NCBI RefSeq assembly: GCF_015561195.1 | Contig: NZ_JADMSU010000004.1 | Location: 62,001 to 126,000, forward strand | DNA length: 64,000 nt | Direction: 5' to 3' | Origin: Collinsella aerofaciens | Lineage (GTDB): Bacteria > Actinomycetota > Coriobacteriia > Coriobacteriales > Coriobacteriaceae | Shown: positions 55,054-63,823 of the stretch, piece after piece | How the letters are laid out: every line of letters starts with the position of its first letter | How positions within the stretch are numbered: the stretch's first letter is position 1 | Translations under genes and position numbers: made by a program | Notes under the pieces: model-generated | The model's database searches: none | The model's input: the letters and a program-made list of their open reading frames with translations, nothing else | What the model was told of the DNA's origin: nothing

Positions 55054-56453
55054 TTAACGGTCGTTTCGTTGCCGATATGAAGTCGCCCCGCACCCCCGAT
55101 AACGAGGAGCCGGCTGCCGAGCGCGCCTGCGACTTCCGCCCCGTCGACAAGGGCTTCACCGAGGAGATGGCGCTGGCCGAGGCCGAGCGCTGCCTCAACT
55201 GCAAGAAGCCGTTCTGTGTTGAGGGCTGCCCCGTCAACATCAACATCCCCCGCTTTATCGAGCAGATCCGCGAGAAGGACTTCGGCGGCGCTCTCGATAC
55301 CATCCGCGAGGACTCCATGCTTCCCGCCATCTGCGGCCGCGTCTGCCCGCAGGAGAACCAGTGCGAGGGCAAGTGCATCCGCGGCAAGAAGTCCGAGCCC
55401 GTGGCCATCGGCCAGCTCGAGCGCTTCCTGGGTGACCGCCCCGAGCTCGCCTCCACGCCCAAGATGGCCCCCAAGAACGGCAAGAAGGTCGCCGTCGTCG
55501 GTTCCGGCCCGTCCGGCATCACCTGCGCCGGCGAGCTCGCCCGTAACGGCTTTGACGTCACCGTCTTCGAGGCTTTCTTCACCGGCGGCGGCGTGCTGGT
55601 CTACGGCATCCCCGAGTTCCGTCTGCCCAAGGCAGTCGTCAAGCGCGAGATTGACGGCCTGGAGGACATGGGCGTTAAGTTTGAGTACAACTCCGTCGTG
55701 GGCAACATGGCCACGGCCGAGGAGCTGTTCGAGCAGGGCTTCGACGCCATCTACGTGGCGACCGGCGCCGGCCTGCCCAAGTTCCTCAACGTCCCCGGCG
55801 AGAACCTGCCCAACGTCTTCTTCGCGAACGAGTACCTCACCCGCGTGAACCTGATGAAGGCCAACAAGTTCCCCGAGTACGACACCCCCACCAAGCACGG
55901 CAAGAACGTCGTCGTCTTTGGTGGCGGCAACGTGGCTATGGACGCCGTCCGTACCGCCAAGCGCCTGGGCGCCGAGCACGCCATCATCGCCTACCGTCGT
56001 ACCGAGGACGAGATGCCCTGCCGTCGCGCCGAGCTGCACCACGCTAAGGCCGAGGGCGTCGAGGTCCTGCCGCTCGTTTCCCCGCTCGAGTTTGTCGCTG
56101 GCGAGGACGGCTCCGTGTGCGCCGTCAAGGTCCAGAAGATGGAGCTTGGCGAGCCCGACGAGTCCGGCCGCCGTCGTCCGGTTGCCATCGAGGGCGCCAT
56201 CGAGGAGATCCCCTGCGACGTCGCGATTAGCGCCATCGGCACCAACGCCAACCCCTTCGCTGCCAAGATCGGCGGCAAGATGGAGCTCAACAAGTGGGGC
56301 TACATCGTCGCCGACGAGGAGACCGGCCAGACCACCGATCCCCGCATCTGGGCCGGCGGCGACATCGTCACCGGTGCCGCTACGGTCATTCTGGCGATGG
56401 GCGCCGGCAAGAAGGCCGCCGCTTCCATCACCAAGAGCCTGCTGGGCGAGTAA
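55044..56453 (+). CDS. nfnB: NfnB-type / glutamate synthase small-subunit-like flavoprotein
   Basis: 469 residues. N-terminal two-[4Fe-4S] domain with CLNCKKPFCVEGCP (near 48) and CGRVCPQENQCEGKC (near 93), then FAD domain GSGPSGITCAGELA near 154 and NADPH domain GGGNVAMDAVRTAKRLGA near 293, and the GD-IVTGAATVILAMGAG end typical of GltD. No glutamate synthase large subunit is nearby; overlap of 10 bases with nfnA supports the Nfn role, binding NADPH and ferredoxin. Together with Ech it would balance ferredoxin, NADPH and H2. Confidence 0.87.
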   Translation: MPLVNGRFVADMKSPRTPDNEEPAAERACDFRPVDKGFTEEMALAEAERCLNCKKPFCVEGCPVNINIPRFIEQIREKDFGGALDTIREDSMLPAICGRVCPQENQCEGKCIRGKKSEPVAIGQLERFLGDRPELASTPKMAPKNGKKVAVVGSGPSGITCAGELARNGFDVTVFEAFFTGGGVLVYGIPEFRLPKAVVKREIDGLEDMGVKFEYNSVVGNMATAEELFEQGFDAIYVATGAGLPKFLNVPGENLPNVFFANEYLTRVNLMKANKFPEYDTPTKHGKNVVVFGGGNVAMDAVRTAKRLGAEHAIIAYRRTEDEMPCRRAELHHAKAEGVEVLPLVSPLEFVAGEDGSVCAVKVQKMELGEPDESGRRRPVAIEGAIEEIPCDVAISAIGTNANPFAAKIGGKMELNKWGYIVADEETGQTTDPRIWAGGDIVTGAATVILAMGAGKKAAASITKSLLGE

Positions 56454-56481
56454 TCACCTGCAGCGCTAGCCACCAAACGGC

Positions 56482-56519
56482 AAAGTCCCCGTCGAGCACA
56501 CGCCCGTCGGGGACTTTTT
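56482..56519 (+). terminator. Terminator of the nfn operon
   Basis: AAAGTCCCCG / CGGGGACTTT followed by TT, 28 bp after the stop. Confidence 0.85.
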
Positions 56520-56535
56520 CTATGCCGACCGCCCA

Positions 56536-56572
56536 AACCACCACGATGGGGACAGGCACCTTTGTGGTGGTT
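56536..56572. repeat. GGGGACAGGCACCTTTGTG palindrome, copy 1
   Basis: AACCACCAC / GTGGTGGTT around GATGGGGACAGGCACCTTT. Copy 2 at 63591 has the same plan and both sit about 35 bp or less before a TCTCAATCTGTAACA array. Confidence 0.6.
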
Positions 56573-56606
56573 GGGGGCCTGGCCGGCGAACCGATTCCGA
56601 CGTTTG

Positions 56607-56822
56607 TCTCAATCTGTAACAGTTAGACCCTGTTGAGCCTCGTAGTTGTTACAGATCAAGATATTGCGCCAGCCGCCTCCTCTTTATCTCAATCTGTAAC
56701 AGTTAGAGACCAAATTCCCCGCTACGTGTTACAGATCGAGACATTAGGTTAGCGGCTGAACAGTTCATCTCAATCTGTAACACCTGGAGCCGTTTTGGGC
56801 AGCTTGGTGTTACAGATTGAGA
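56607..56822. repeat. Alternating-orientation 15-bp repeat array A2 (three units)
   Basis: Units of exactly 55 bp start at 56607, 56687 and 56768, with inverse copies at 56647, 56727 and 56808. Spacers between units are 25 and 26 nt. Units 2 and 3 with their spacer are clearly homologous to units 1 and 2 of array A3; unit 1 has no counterpart there. Confidence 0.85.
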
Positions 56823-56859
56823 TTTTGCATAAGCCGAGGATGGAAGCCGTCACCAAAAC

Positions 56860-59800
56860 CTAGCGCTTGCGACGCTTGGTCGCAGCGATGCCTGCCGCGG
56901 CAACAGTTGCGCCGGCGATGCCCAGGGCGGCGACCGTCATCGCGGCGGAGTCACCCGTGCTGGCGAGCTCCGTGCCGCTGGACTTCTTGCCGTTCTCGCC
57001 CTTACCCTTGGACTTGTCCGTCGTCACTGTGGTCGTCGTCGAAGTCGAACCACCCGCAGGAGCCCCGGTACCGCCAGAGCCATCCGCGCCGCTACCCTGC
57101 TCGCCGCCGCCAGGCGTCGGCTTGGGCTCGGGCTCCGGCCCGGGCTCCGGCTTGGGCTCGGGTGTCGCCTCATCGGTCACCGTAATCGTAATGTTCAGAC
57201 GCTCGGAATACTCGCTGTACGACATGCCAGGGCGCTGTGCCGCGATGCGCACATACATGTTGCTATCGAGCGCAATAGGCTCGGTGTACTTTACGCGGCC
57301 TTCGTCACGGCAGGGGCAGGTGTCGTTGGTGGTGTACCAAATCGTCGTGCCATCCTCGGCCGAAAGCTCCAGCTTCGTGCCCTTGGGCACCGTAATGTAG
57401 TTCTCCTTGGGCGACCATGCACCAAACGTCGTCGCACCAATCGTCGCCACCGGTCGCGCCGGTCGCACTGCCTCGGCAGACACGCGAACGTCGACCTGCT
57501 TGGACAGCGCCGTGCCGTCCACCGCCGCCGTCAACATCGTCAAACCGGGCAGAGCACCATGCAGCGCAAACGTCGCCGCGCCATCCTCGCCCGTCACGGC
57601 CTGGGTGGCATCGACAGAGCAGATAGCCGAGGACTCCAGCCCAACACTAACCTTGGCGCCCGCAAACGGCTTGCCCGTCTTATCGGTCACGTGCGCCACC
57701 AGCTCAAAGTCACTGCCCTCAAGCATGGTCACGGCCTGCTCCACGTTGAGCTTGAGCTTGTCGGCACGAACGCCCACGACAAGCTCGCCACTTGCCCAGC
57801 GCGCCATGGCCGTGCCGGCGTAGTTGCGAGCACCGTCGAGCTCAAACGCCACCGTCGAGCCCGCCTCACGCGCATCGGCATAGCGAATACGCAGCACGCG
57901 CGACAGCGGCTTGCCATTGGGATCGTCCTGCTTGTCGAGCCACGTATACGTCACGTCGCCCAAGCCCTGCGCGCACAATGCGACCAGGGCATCGTCGCTC
58001 GCATCCATATACTGCGCAAACTCAACCTCGATGCAATCGGTATAGGCATGGGCCGAAGCCACCTCGGGCGCCGCCGTCGGCACCAAACCAATGTTCACCT
58101 CAGTCTGAATCGGCGGCACGCGCAGCCAAGCCGAACGCGCCTCCTCATACCCGTCCTTGGTCACGCGCACCTGATACCAGCCGGTCGGCGTATTCCAGTT
58201 GTACGCACCGTCCGCACCCGTCGCAAGCGGATTATCCTGCTCATACTCCTCGGCATCCCAACGCACTGCATTGGTACCGGCCGCATCGTCGGCGCTCCAC
58301 AGCTCAACCGTCGCGCCTTCAACCGTATTGGACAGCAGGCCCTCGTACACCACGCCCGCAGGATCGGGTGCAGCCTTGGCAGCCACATTGCGATAACGCG
58401 CCTCGAAAATCGACTGCATCTTCTCGTCCGAGATCAAGCCGTCCTTGTTGGCGTTATAGACCTCGGCATCGGTCAGCTCGCCCCAGTTAACCGTAATACG
58501 ATTCTGGCACGCGCGCTCCACCTGCTCGCAGGCAACATCGTAGGCGCATTCGGCATTGGTCAGCTTAATCGCGCGCTCCGAACCCACGCTGGTCGAAGCC
58601 GCGTCATAGGCAGCGCCCACCACGGTACCCGCCGAACCGGCCGTCAGCACGCCGGCGATTGTCATAATGGAGCCCACTGCCACATCGGTGCTGTCGTGGC
58701 AGAGCTGGCGATACAGCAGGTCCTCAAACGCACGCGCCTTCTCCATGGCGTCGCGCAGCGCGTAAATGCACTTCCAGTCGTCCTCGGTCTTCTCGGGCTT
58801 GGCAAGCAAGCGCGTATGCTGAAGCTCATAGCCCTCGCGCTCGCCCTTCACCTTCTGCATACGGACGTTCACGTTCTCCCAGTTCTTGCTGGCATCGTTC
58901 ACGCCGTAAATGCCGGTAAAGATGCCGATGCCCTGGGTCGCCGCGGGAAACGCCTGGCCGGCCGCCTTCCACGCATCGGTCTTAAAGACCTGTCCGAACA
59001 TCTCGCACTCAATCTTATAGCTCTTGAGCGAACGGATCGTGCGAATGAGCTTCATATGGGCGCTCACGTCGCCGTTACGCTTCCAAGCCATAAGCCAGCC
59101 GCGAATCGTAGAGTTATTGAGGCTATGGACCACATTCCAGTTGTCGTACAGGTTGTCCAGAATGTCGCACTGCATAGCGATCGAGTTAAACAGAAGCGCC
59201 TGGTTCTTGTTGTTATTGGAGTTCTCGATAAACTCCGACTCGATATAGGCCGTCTGCTCGCCATCGGGCGCGGCGACCTTAAAGCCCTTGACGGTATCGT
59301 CGTCAGCCGCCTTGTAGCTCAGCGAGCTGCCGAGCGCCTGGCCCAAATCGTTAAACCCGCTCGTCGACTGGCCGTTGTACTCGCTGGCCTTAATGCCCGC
59401 ACACTTGTTGAGCGCCGCAGCGCTTGCGTCATTCCAGCTTCCGTATTGGTTGAGCCGGCCGATACCCATCGACTGGCCCACCAGATCCTCGGCCTGCTGG
59501 GCAATAAACTCCGCTCGCGATGCATGGTCGACGAGCTCCTTGATGGCGGCCGCATCCGCAGCGTTCGCGCCCTGGGCCGCCGCGAGTTCCTGATACCAAT
59601 CCTCGCTGGTGCCGTAAGCATCCTCAAAGATCATCTTGTCCACATTGACGCCGTAGCTGTCGCCCTGCTGGGTTAGCAGCGCCGATGACCCGCCGACCGC
59701 AGCCTTGAGCTCGGCCGCAAACTGCGCGGCCTCGTCGTTGCCAGCATCATCACCCTCGCCGTCGCTGGCGGCAGGGGCACGGCGGGCCTTGCGAGCAGCG

Positions 59801-62800
59801 CCGCCCTGGGCCTCGCCCTCCTTGCTAGCTTCGCCCTCTTTACCGCCCTTCTCTTCCTCGGCAAACGCATCGGCGACCATCTGATCAATCGCGTCGTTAA
59901 ACGCCTGGTCGACATCATTAAACGAGTTATCCATCATATACTCGTGCCACTGCTGCACGGCATTCGAGAACTCCTGCTGGCGCTCCTCGGCCGCAGCGGA
60001 ATGCTTTTTGGCCGAAGCGTTGGCGTCAAAACTCAGCATGGTCATAAGCTGAGCATTGGAGATGCGGTAGGTCTGCGGCATAAAGATCTGCTCAAAGTTG
60101 CCGCAGTTCACATAGGTCGAGTCATTCGCCTTGTTAAACTCGTCGAGCAGCTTAAGGTAACCCTCGTCCACATACTCCGCCACATAGCGCGCACGGGTGC
60201 CCTCGCGCGACTTTTGAGTCAGAGGAATCGTCACCGTCTTGCCATCCACGCAGTCCACGTACAGGTCGAGCGTGTCGGCGGCCTCTTCGTTTCCCACCTC
60301 GAGCGTGATGTCAAAGGTCCAGTAGGCGTTCTTCTTTTGTGGCAGATGATGGAAGGTCCACAGGCTCTTGCCGGTGTCCTTGCCGTCCTTGACCAAGTTT
60401 TGCGTACCGCCACGATACGTCACATCAAAGTTCCAGACCGAAGCGCCCGGAACATAGCGCACATAATTGCGAGCCGTTACCTCGGCAGCAGCGGCGGCGA
60501 CATCGGTCGAGCCCACGCGAGCCTCGAGCGTCACGCGCTCGGCGGCAAGCGTATCCTGCGGCAAGTCGTATTCAATCTTGGCACGGCCGAGTTTATTGGT
60601 CTCGCCAGTGTACTTTGCGGCCGAGGCGCCCGCGCCCACGGTAAGCTGCACGCTTTTGCCGGGCGCCGCATAAACGTAGGCCACATTGCCCAGCAGGCTG
60701 TGAACGTCGGTGCTGTCGACCTCGATGCGCGATCCACTAACCTCGAGTGTGGTGCTTCCCAGCGGCAATGTCACCTCGCCCAGCGTAATAAGCGGCGAGA
60801 TGGCATAGATGCCCGCGGCCTTAGGCTTAAAGCGCACAAAAACATCGGCGCCCTTGCCCTTCTTCATATCGAGAACGAGGTTGTCGCCCTTCCACGTCGC
60901 GTCAGTCCACCATGTACGGGAGCTATCACCGGGGTCGCGAGAGCCTGCGGACACATCCTCGACGGCATCCTTGGCCAGCGGAATCTCAATCTTGGCAGTC
61001 TGGCTGTCCTTGAGCTCGTAATGAATGCGCAGCTCGGTCTCCACGCCAACGACCGCGGACGAATCGGCGATAACCGAGCCCGCCGTCAGCCCGCGCTCGA
61101 CACGATACGTCTCCACGTCAAACGCGGGGACGTCGAGCGTCACGTCGAGCTGTTTGCCGTCCTCAATCTTCACTTGCTTTTGCGCGATATGCTTACCCAC
61201 GGTCAGCCCTAGGCGGCTAAACGTGGAATAGCTCGTCGCTTGGATGTCGTAGCTCGTCTTGTTAAAGGCGACGATGGTGTACGAACCGGCCTTAAGGCGC
61301 GGCGTCTCGGCCTTCATGATGGGCGTGGTGCCATCGTCTTCGTAGCCCATCAGATAGGTGACACCGTCGGCGACTAGCTTGCCGTCGGACGTACGGAACA
61401 CCAGCACGCGGTTGGCTCCCTGGTAGTCGCCCTTGGTCGTGACCGTCGCCGTACCCCAAGGCTTCAAGTCGATATCGACCTTACCGGCCGAGGGCTTCAC
61501 CGTCGCCGTCGCCCCACCCAGCTTGAGGCTGTCTTTGGGCTCGAGCGTCATCTCCAGATCCTGGTCCGCATCGGCAATGGCCTGCGACACCACGAGCGCT
61601 GTGCCCTGAATACGGAAGTCGTTTTCCTTGTCACCCTTGGCAGGCTTAAGCGTCTTGCCGCCGCTCTTCACCGTCAGATCGATGTCATCGAGACTATCGA
61701 GCTCAATGCGTTCGGTCTTATCCTGGCCTGCGACCGGTTCGAGATAGGCCACATTGAGTTCAATCGCGCGCGAAGTCGGAATCTTGGTAAAGTCCTCCGC
61801 CTTAATCTCTCCGATATTCCATGTGCCCGTCATCTGGTCGCCCGGGCGCGCCAGCACCATGTCATAGTAACCGCTGAGCGAAATGCGCAGGGTGGCTGCT
61901 GTCTTGGAGAGAGCGTCCGCTGTAAAGCTGCCGTCATCGCCAACCGCCAGCGGCGTGGACTGCCCCGCCTGCACGAGTGTAGCCGTCGCGCTCTGGGGAA
62001 GTTTGCCCGTCACCTGGGCCGCCTCGCCCATCCACTCAAACGTGTAGGCAGGCCTCGAGGAATCGACGGAGTCCTTGCGATCGGCCACGGCATCGGCAAG
62101 CTTTTTGACCATCGAGGGGTTGCCAGCCGAATCGGTCGCATAGGCATAGATGGTCTGGCCTTCACTAAAGGGAATCGCATACGTTACGCCATCGATTGTC
62201 ACGCGCTCATTATAGTCGCCCGGATAGCCCGCCTCACCAAACTGAAGATCGGGGTTCATCACGCGCAGGGCAACGGCATTATGGTTCGTCTCGTTTCCGT
62301 ATCTCGTGTTCTCAAAAGCTCCCCACTCTATCATTTCCACGCTTTTGGGTAGCACAATCTCTTTGCCAGCAATCGCAGGATCAAGAGAGGCGAACGCGAG
62401 CGCCCCGATAGATTTGACGCCATCGCCGATCGTCACCGACGACACGTGCGAGCAACCATTAAAGGCATAGCTCTCGATTCTCTCCACGGTACCCGGCACG
62501 TTGATTTCCGTAAAGGTGAGCACTGTTGTGTCCGAGACATAGAACTGCGGCACGCCGCAATAGGCGAATGCAAGATAGGCGATAGTTTTGACCGAAGGCG
62601 GCAGCGTTGCCACCACATTGTCGTCAAGCTGTTCGCATTCCTTAAAGGCCTGCTCGGGAATCGTGGTAAAGGCCGCGTTGTTGGGCCAGGTTACCGTTTG
62701 GAGCGTCTTGCATTTGTAGAATGCATAGCTCCCGAGCTCCTCGACCGAATCGGGCAGTGCGATCTCTTTGATGCTGCTGCCGCCCAGGCCGCCAACCGAG

Positions 62801-63486
62801 CGGACATGCGAATTCGAAGCGAAGGTGATCGATGTGAGCGCAGCGCTTCCCACACCCGTAAGGCTTACGACATTTTTGTCGTCGATGGTCGAGGGCACCT
62901 CCAACGTGGTAATGCCCGCGTCGCCATACTCGATAGAAATTTCGTTGGTGAGGCTATCAATCGAGAAGTAGTACTGCGCGGGGGTCTGCTCGCCGGCCAC
63001 GTAGCCATCGTCGTATTCGTCCTTTACGCCCGTGGCGCCCTTCGAGGTTGCCCAGAGTTCAAGTTCCTCGTTCCAGGTCGCCTCGGTGCCGGAAGCCTCC
63101 TCTTGCTTTTGCTGCTCGGCGAGCTCCTTGCCCTCGACAAGATCGGTGGCAAGCGTACCCGCAGGTGTGCTCTCGGTCTGTCCGGCGCCCGTCAGGCCCG
63201 CCGCCGATGCAATCTCGGAGGCCGGGGGCGTAGGGGCGTCACCGGTATCGAGCACTGTGGGGTCGGCAGCGCCGGCATCGGGCGCGGGGTCGGCGGGGTC
63301 GGCATCGGGCGCGGCGGCGTCGGGGTCGGCATCGTCTACTTGGTCGACATCCGTCTGCACAAAGGTGCTATCGGTGGTGAGCACCTCAGCAAATGCGCCC
63401 ACAGGCAACGAGCCCGTCACCATGGTGAGGGTCACCGCGGCAATGGTCAGGCGGCGGCAAAGCGCTCGAACAGTAGTCCACCTCAT
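56860..63486 (-). CDS. Giant LRR surface protein with LASTG-type sorting signal
   Basis: 2208 residues. Signal peptide (1-34), an acidic Ala/Asp/Pro-rich stretch, BspA-type LRR_5 repeats (about 150-430; LPDSVEELGSYAFYKC), several beta-rich Ig-like regions (430-1030), a long helical region (1030-1640) with a basic KAARKARRAP-like patch and a Gly/Ala-rich hydrophobic stretch (GSIMTIAGVLTAGSAGTVVG), a carboxypeptidase-regulatory-like domain (EGATVELWSADD ... GADGAYNWNTPTGWYQVRV), Ig-like folds and a chitobiase/Fn3-like domain with CPCRDEGR. The C-terminus has a Pro/Glu/Gly spacer, LASTG (2174-2178), a hydrophobic segment and KRRKR. ATG 63486 has AGGAAAGGA six bases upstream. Probably an adhesin; ligand unknown. 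A paralogue lies directly upstream. Confidence 0.82.
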   Translation of the reverse strand: MRWTTVRALCRRLTIAAVTLTMVTGSLPVGAFAEVLTTDSTFVQTDVDQVDDADPDAAAPDADPADPAPDAGAADPTVLDTGDAPTPPASEIASAAGLTGAGQTESTPAGTLATDLVEGKELAEQQKQEEASGTEATWNEELELWATSKGATGVKDEYDDGYVAGEQTPAQYYFSIDSLTNEISIEYGDAGITTLEVPSTIDDKNVVSLTGVGSAALTSITFASNSHVRSVGGLGGSSIKEIALPDSVEELGSYAFYKCKTLQTVTWPNNAAFTTIPEQAFKECEQLDDNVVATLPPSVKTIAYLAFAYCGVPQFYVSDTTVLTFTEINVPGTVERIESYAFNGCSHVSSVTIGDGVKSIGALAFASLDPAIAGKEIVLPKSVEMIEWGAFENTRYGNETNHNAVALRVMNPDLQFGEAGYPGDYNERVTIDGVTYAIPFSEGQTIYAYATDSAGNPSMVKKLADAVADRKDSVDSSRPAYTFEWMGEAAQVTGKLPQSATATLVQAGQSTPLAVGDDGSFTADALSKTAATLRISLSGYYDMVLARPGDQMTGTWNIGEIKAEDFTKIPTSRAIELNVAYLEPVAGQDKTERIELDSLDDIDLTVKSGGKTLKPAKGDKENDFRIQGTALVVSQAIADADQDLEMTLEPKDSLKLGGATATVKPSAGKVDIDLKPWGTATVTTKGDYQGANRVLVFRTSDGKLVADGVTYLMGYEDDGTTPIMKAETPRLKAGSYTIVAFNKTSYDIQATSYSTFSRLGLTVGKHIAQKQVKIEDGKQLDVTLDVPAFDVETYRVERGLTAGSVIADSSAVVGVETELRIHYELKDSQTAKIEIPLAKDAVEDVSAGSRDPGDSSRTWWTDATWKGDNLVLDMKKGKGADVFVRFKPKAAGIYAISPLITLGEVTLPLGSTTLEVSGSRIEVDSTDVHSLLGNVAYVYAAPGKSVQLTVGAGASAAKYTGETNKLGRAKIEYDLPQDTLAAERVTLEARVGSTDVAAAAAEVTARNYVRYVPGASVWNFDVTYRGGTQNLVKDGKDTGKSLWTFHHLPQKKNAYWTFDITLEVGNEEAADTLDLYVDCVDGKTVTIPLTQKSREGTRARYVAEYVDEGYLKLLDEFNKANDSTYVNCGNFEQIFMPQTYRISNAQLMTMLSFDANASAKKHSAAAEERQQEFSNAVQQWHEYMMDNSFNDVDQAFNDAIDQMVADAFAEEEKGGKEGEASKEGEAQGGAARKARRAPAASDGEGDDAGNDEAAQFAAELKAAVGGSSALLTQQGDSYGVNVDKMIFEDAYGTSEDWYQELAAAQGANAADAAAIKELVDHASRAEFIAQQAEDLVGQSMGIGRLNQYGSWNDASAAALNKCAGIKASEYNGQSTSGFNDLGQALGSSLSYKAADDDTVKGFKVAAPDGEQTAYIESEFIENSNNNKNQALLFNSIAMQCDILDNLYDNWNVVHSLNNSTIRGWLMAWKRNGDVSAHMKLIRTIRSLKSYKIECEMFGQVFKTDAWKAAGQAFPAATQGIGIFTGIYGVNDASKNWENVNVRMQKVKGEREGYELQHTRLLAKPEKTEDDWKCIYALRDAMEKARAFEDLLYRQLCHDSTDVAVGSIMTIAGVLTAGSAGTVVGAAYDAASTSVGSERAIKLTNAECAYDVACEQVERACQNRITVNWGELTDAEVYNANKDGLISDEKMQSIFEARYRNVAAKAAPDPAGVVYEGLLSNTVEGATVELWSADDAAGTNAVRWDAEEYEQDNPLATGADGAYNWNTPTGWYQVRVTKDGYEEARSAWLRVPPIQTEVNIGLVPTAAPEVASAHAYTDCIEVEFAQYMDASDDALVALCAQGLGDVTYTWLDKQDDPNGKPLSRVLRIRYADAREAGSTVAFELDGARNYAGTAMARWASGELVVGVRADKLKLNVEQAVTMLEGSDFELVAHVTDKTGKPFAGAKVSVGLESSAICSVDATQAVTGEDGAATFALHGALPGLTMLTAAVDGTALSKQVDVRVSAEAVRPARPVATIGATTFGAWSPKENYITVPKGTKLELSAEDGTTIWYTTNDTCPCRDEGRVKYTEPIALDSNMYVRIAAQRPGMSYSEYSERLNITITVTDEATPEPKPEPGPEPEPKPTPGGGEQGSGADGSGGTGAPAGGSTSTTTTVTTDKSKGKGENGKKSSGTELASTGDSAAMTVAALGIAGATVAAAGIAATKRRKR

Positions 63487-63546
63487 GGTCGTTCCTTTCC
63501 TGCAAACCAAAAGTCATCCAGCGTAATCGTCGTCCAAAAACAAAGC

Positions 63547-63580
63547 GAACGGTAGGTTCATATATACGAACCTACCGTTC
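63547..63580 (-). promoter_or_regulatory. 13-bp perfect hairpin upstream of the giant LRR gene
   Basis: GAACGGTAGGTTC and its inverse enclose ATATATAC. Read on the minus strand it is followed by GCTTTGTTTTT, as in a terminator for the upstream paralogue; alternatively TATATA in the dyad is the -10 box of the LRR gene and the arms are an operator. It is 60 bp from the ATG. Confidence 0.45.
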
Positions 63581-63590
63581 TACCTGCGCA

Positions 63591-63627
63591 AACCGCCACA
63601 AAGGGGACAGGCACCTTTGTGACGGTT
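63591..63627. repeat. GGGGACAGGCACCTTTGTG palindrome, copy 2
   Basis: AACCGCCACAAAGG and CACCTTTGTGACGGTT with a short loop; counterpart of 56536. Confidence 0.6.
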
Positions 63628-63649
63628 CTGGACTTGGCCGGCCAGTTTG

Positions 63650-63785
63650 TCTCGATCTGTAACAGTTAGAAACCAAATATCCCGCTTGGTGTTACGGATC
63701 GAGACATTAGATTGGCGGCCATTCGGTTCATCTCAATCTGTAACATCTAGAGCCGTTTTGGGCAGTTTGGTGTTACAGATTGAGA
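63650..63785. repeat. Alternating-orientation 15-bp repeat array A3 (two units)
   Basis: 55-bp units start at 63650 and 63731 with inverse copies at 63690 and 63771; spacer 26 nt. Same boundaries as A1 and A2 (GTTTGTCTC start, GAGATTTTG end). One inverse copy has a G for A (GTTACGGATC). Confidence 0.82.
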
Positions 63786-63823
63786 TTTTGTAAAAGCCGA
63801 GAATGGGCGCTGCCACCAAAAGC

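Noticed and set aside
57559-63555. Long plus-strand frames (705, 422 and 369 codons) over the LRR gene
   Set aside because: Antisense shadows of the 2208-residue gene with low-complexity Arg/His-rich translations.
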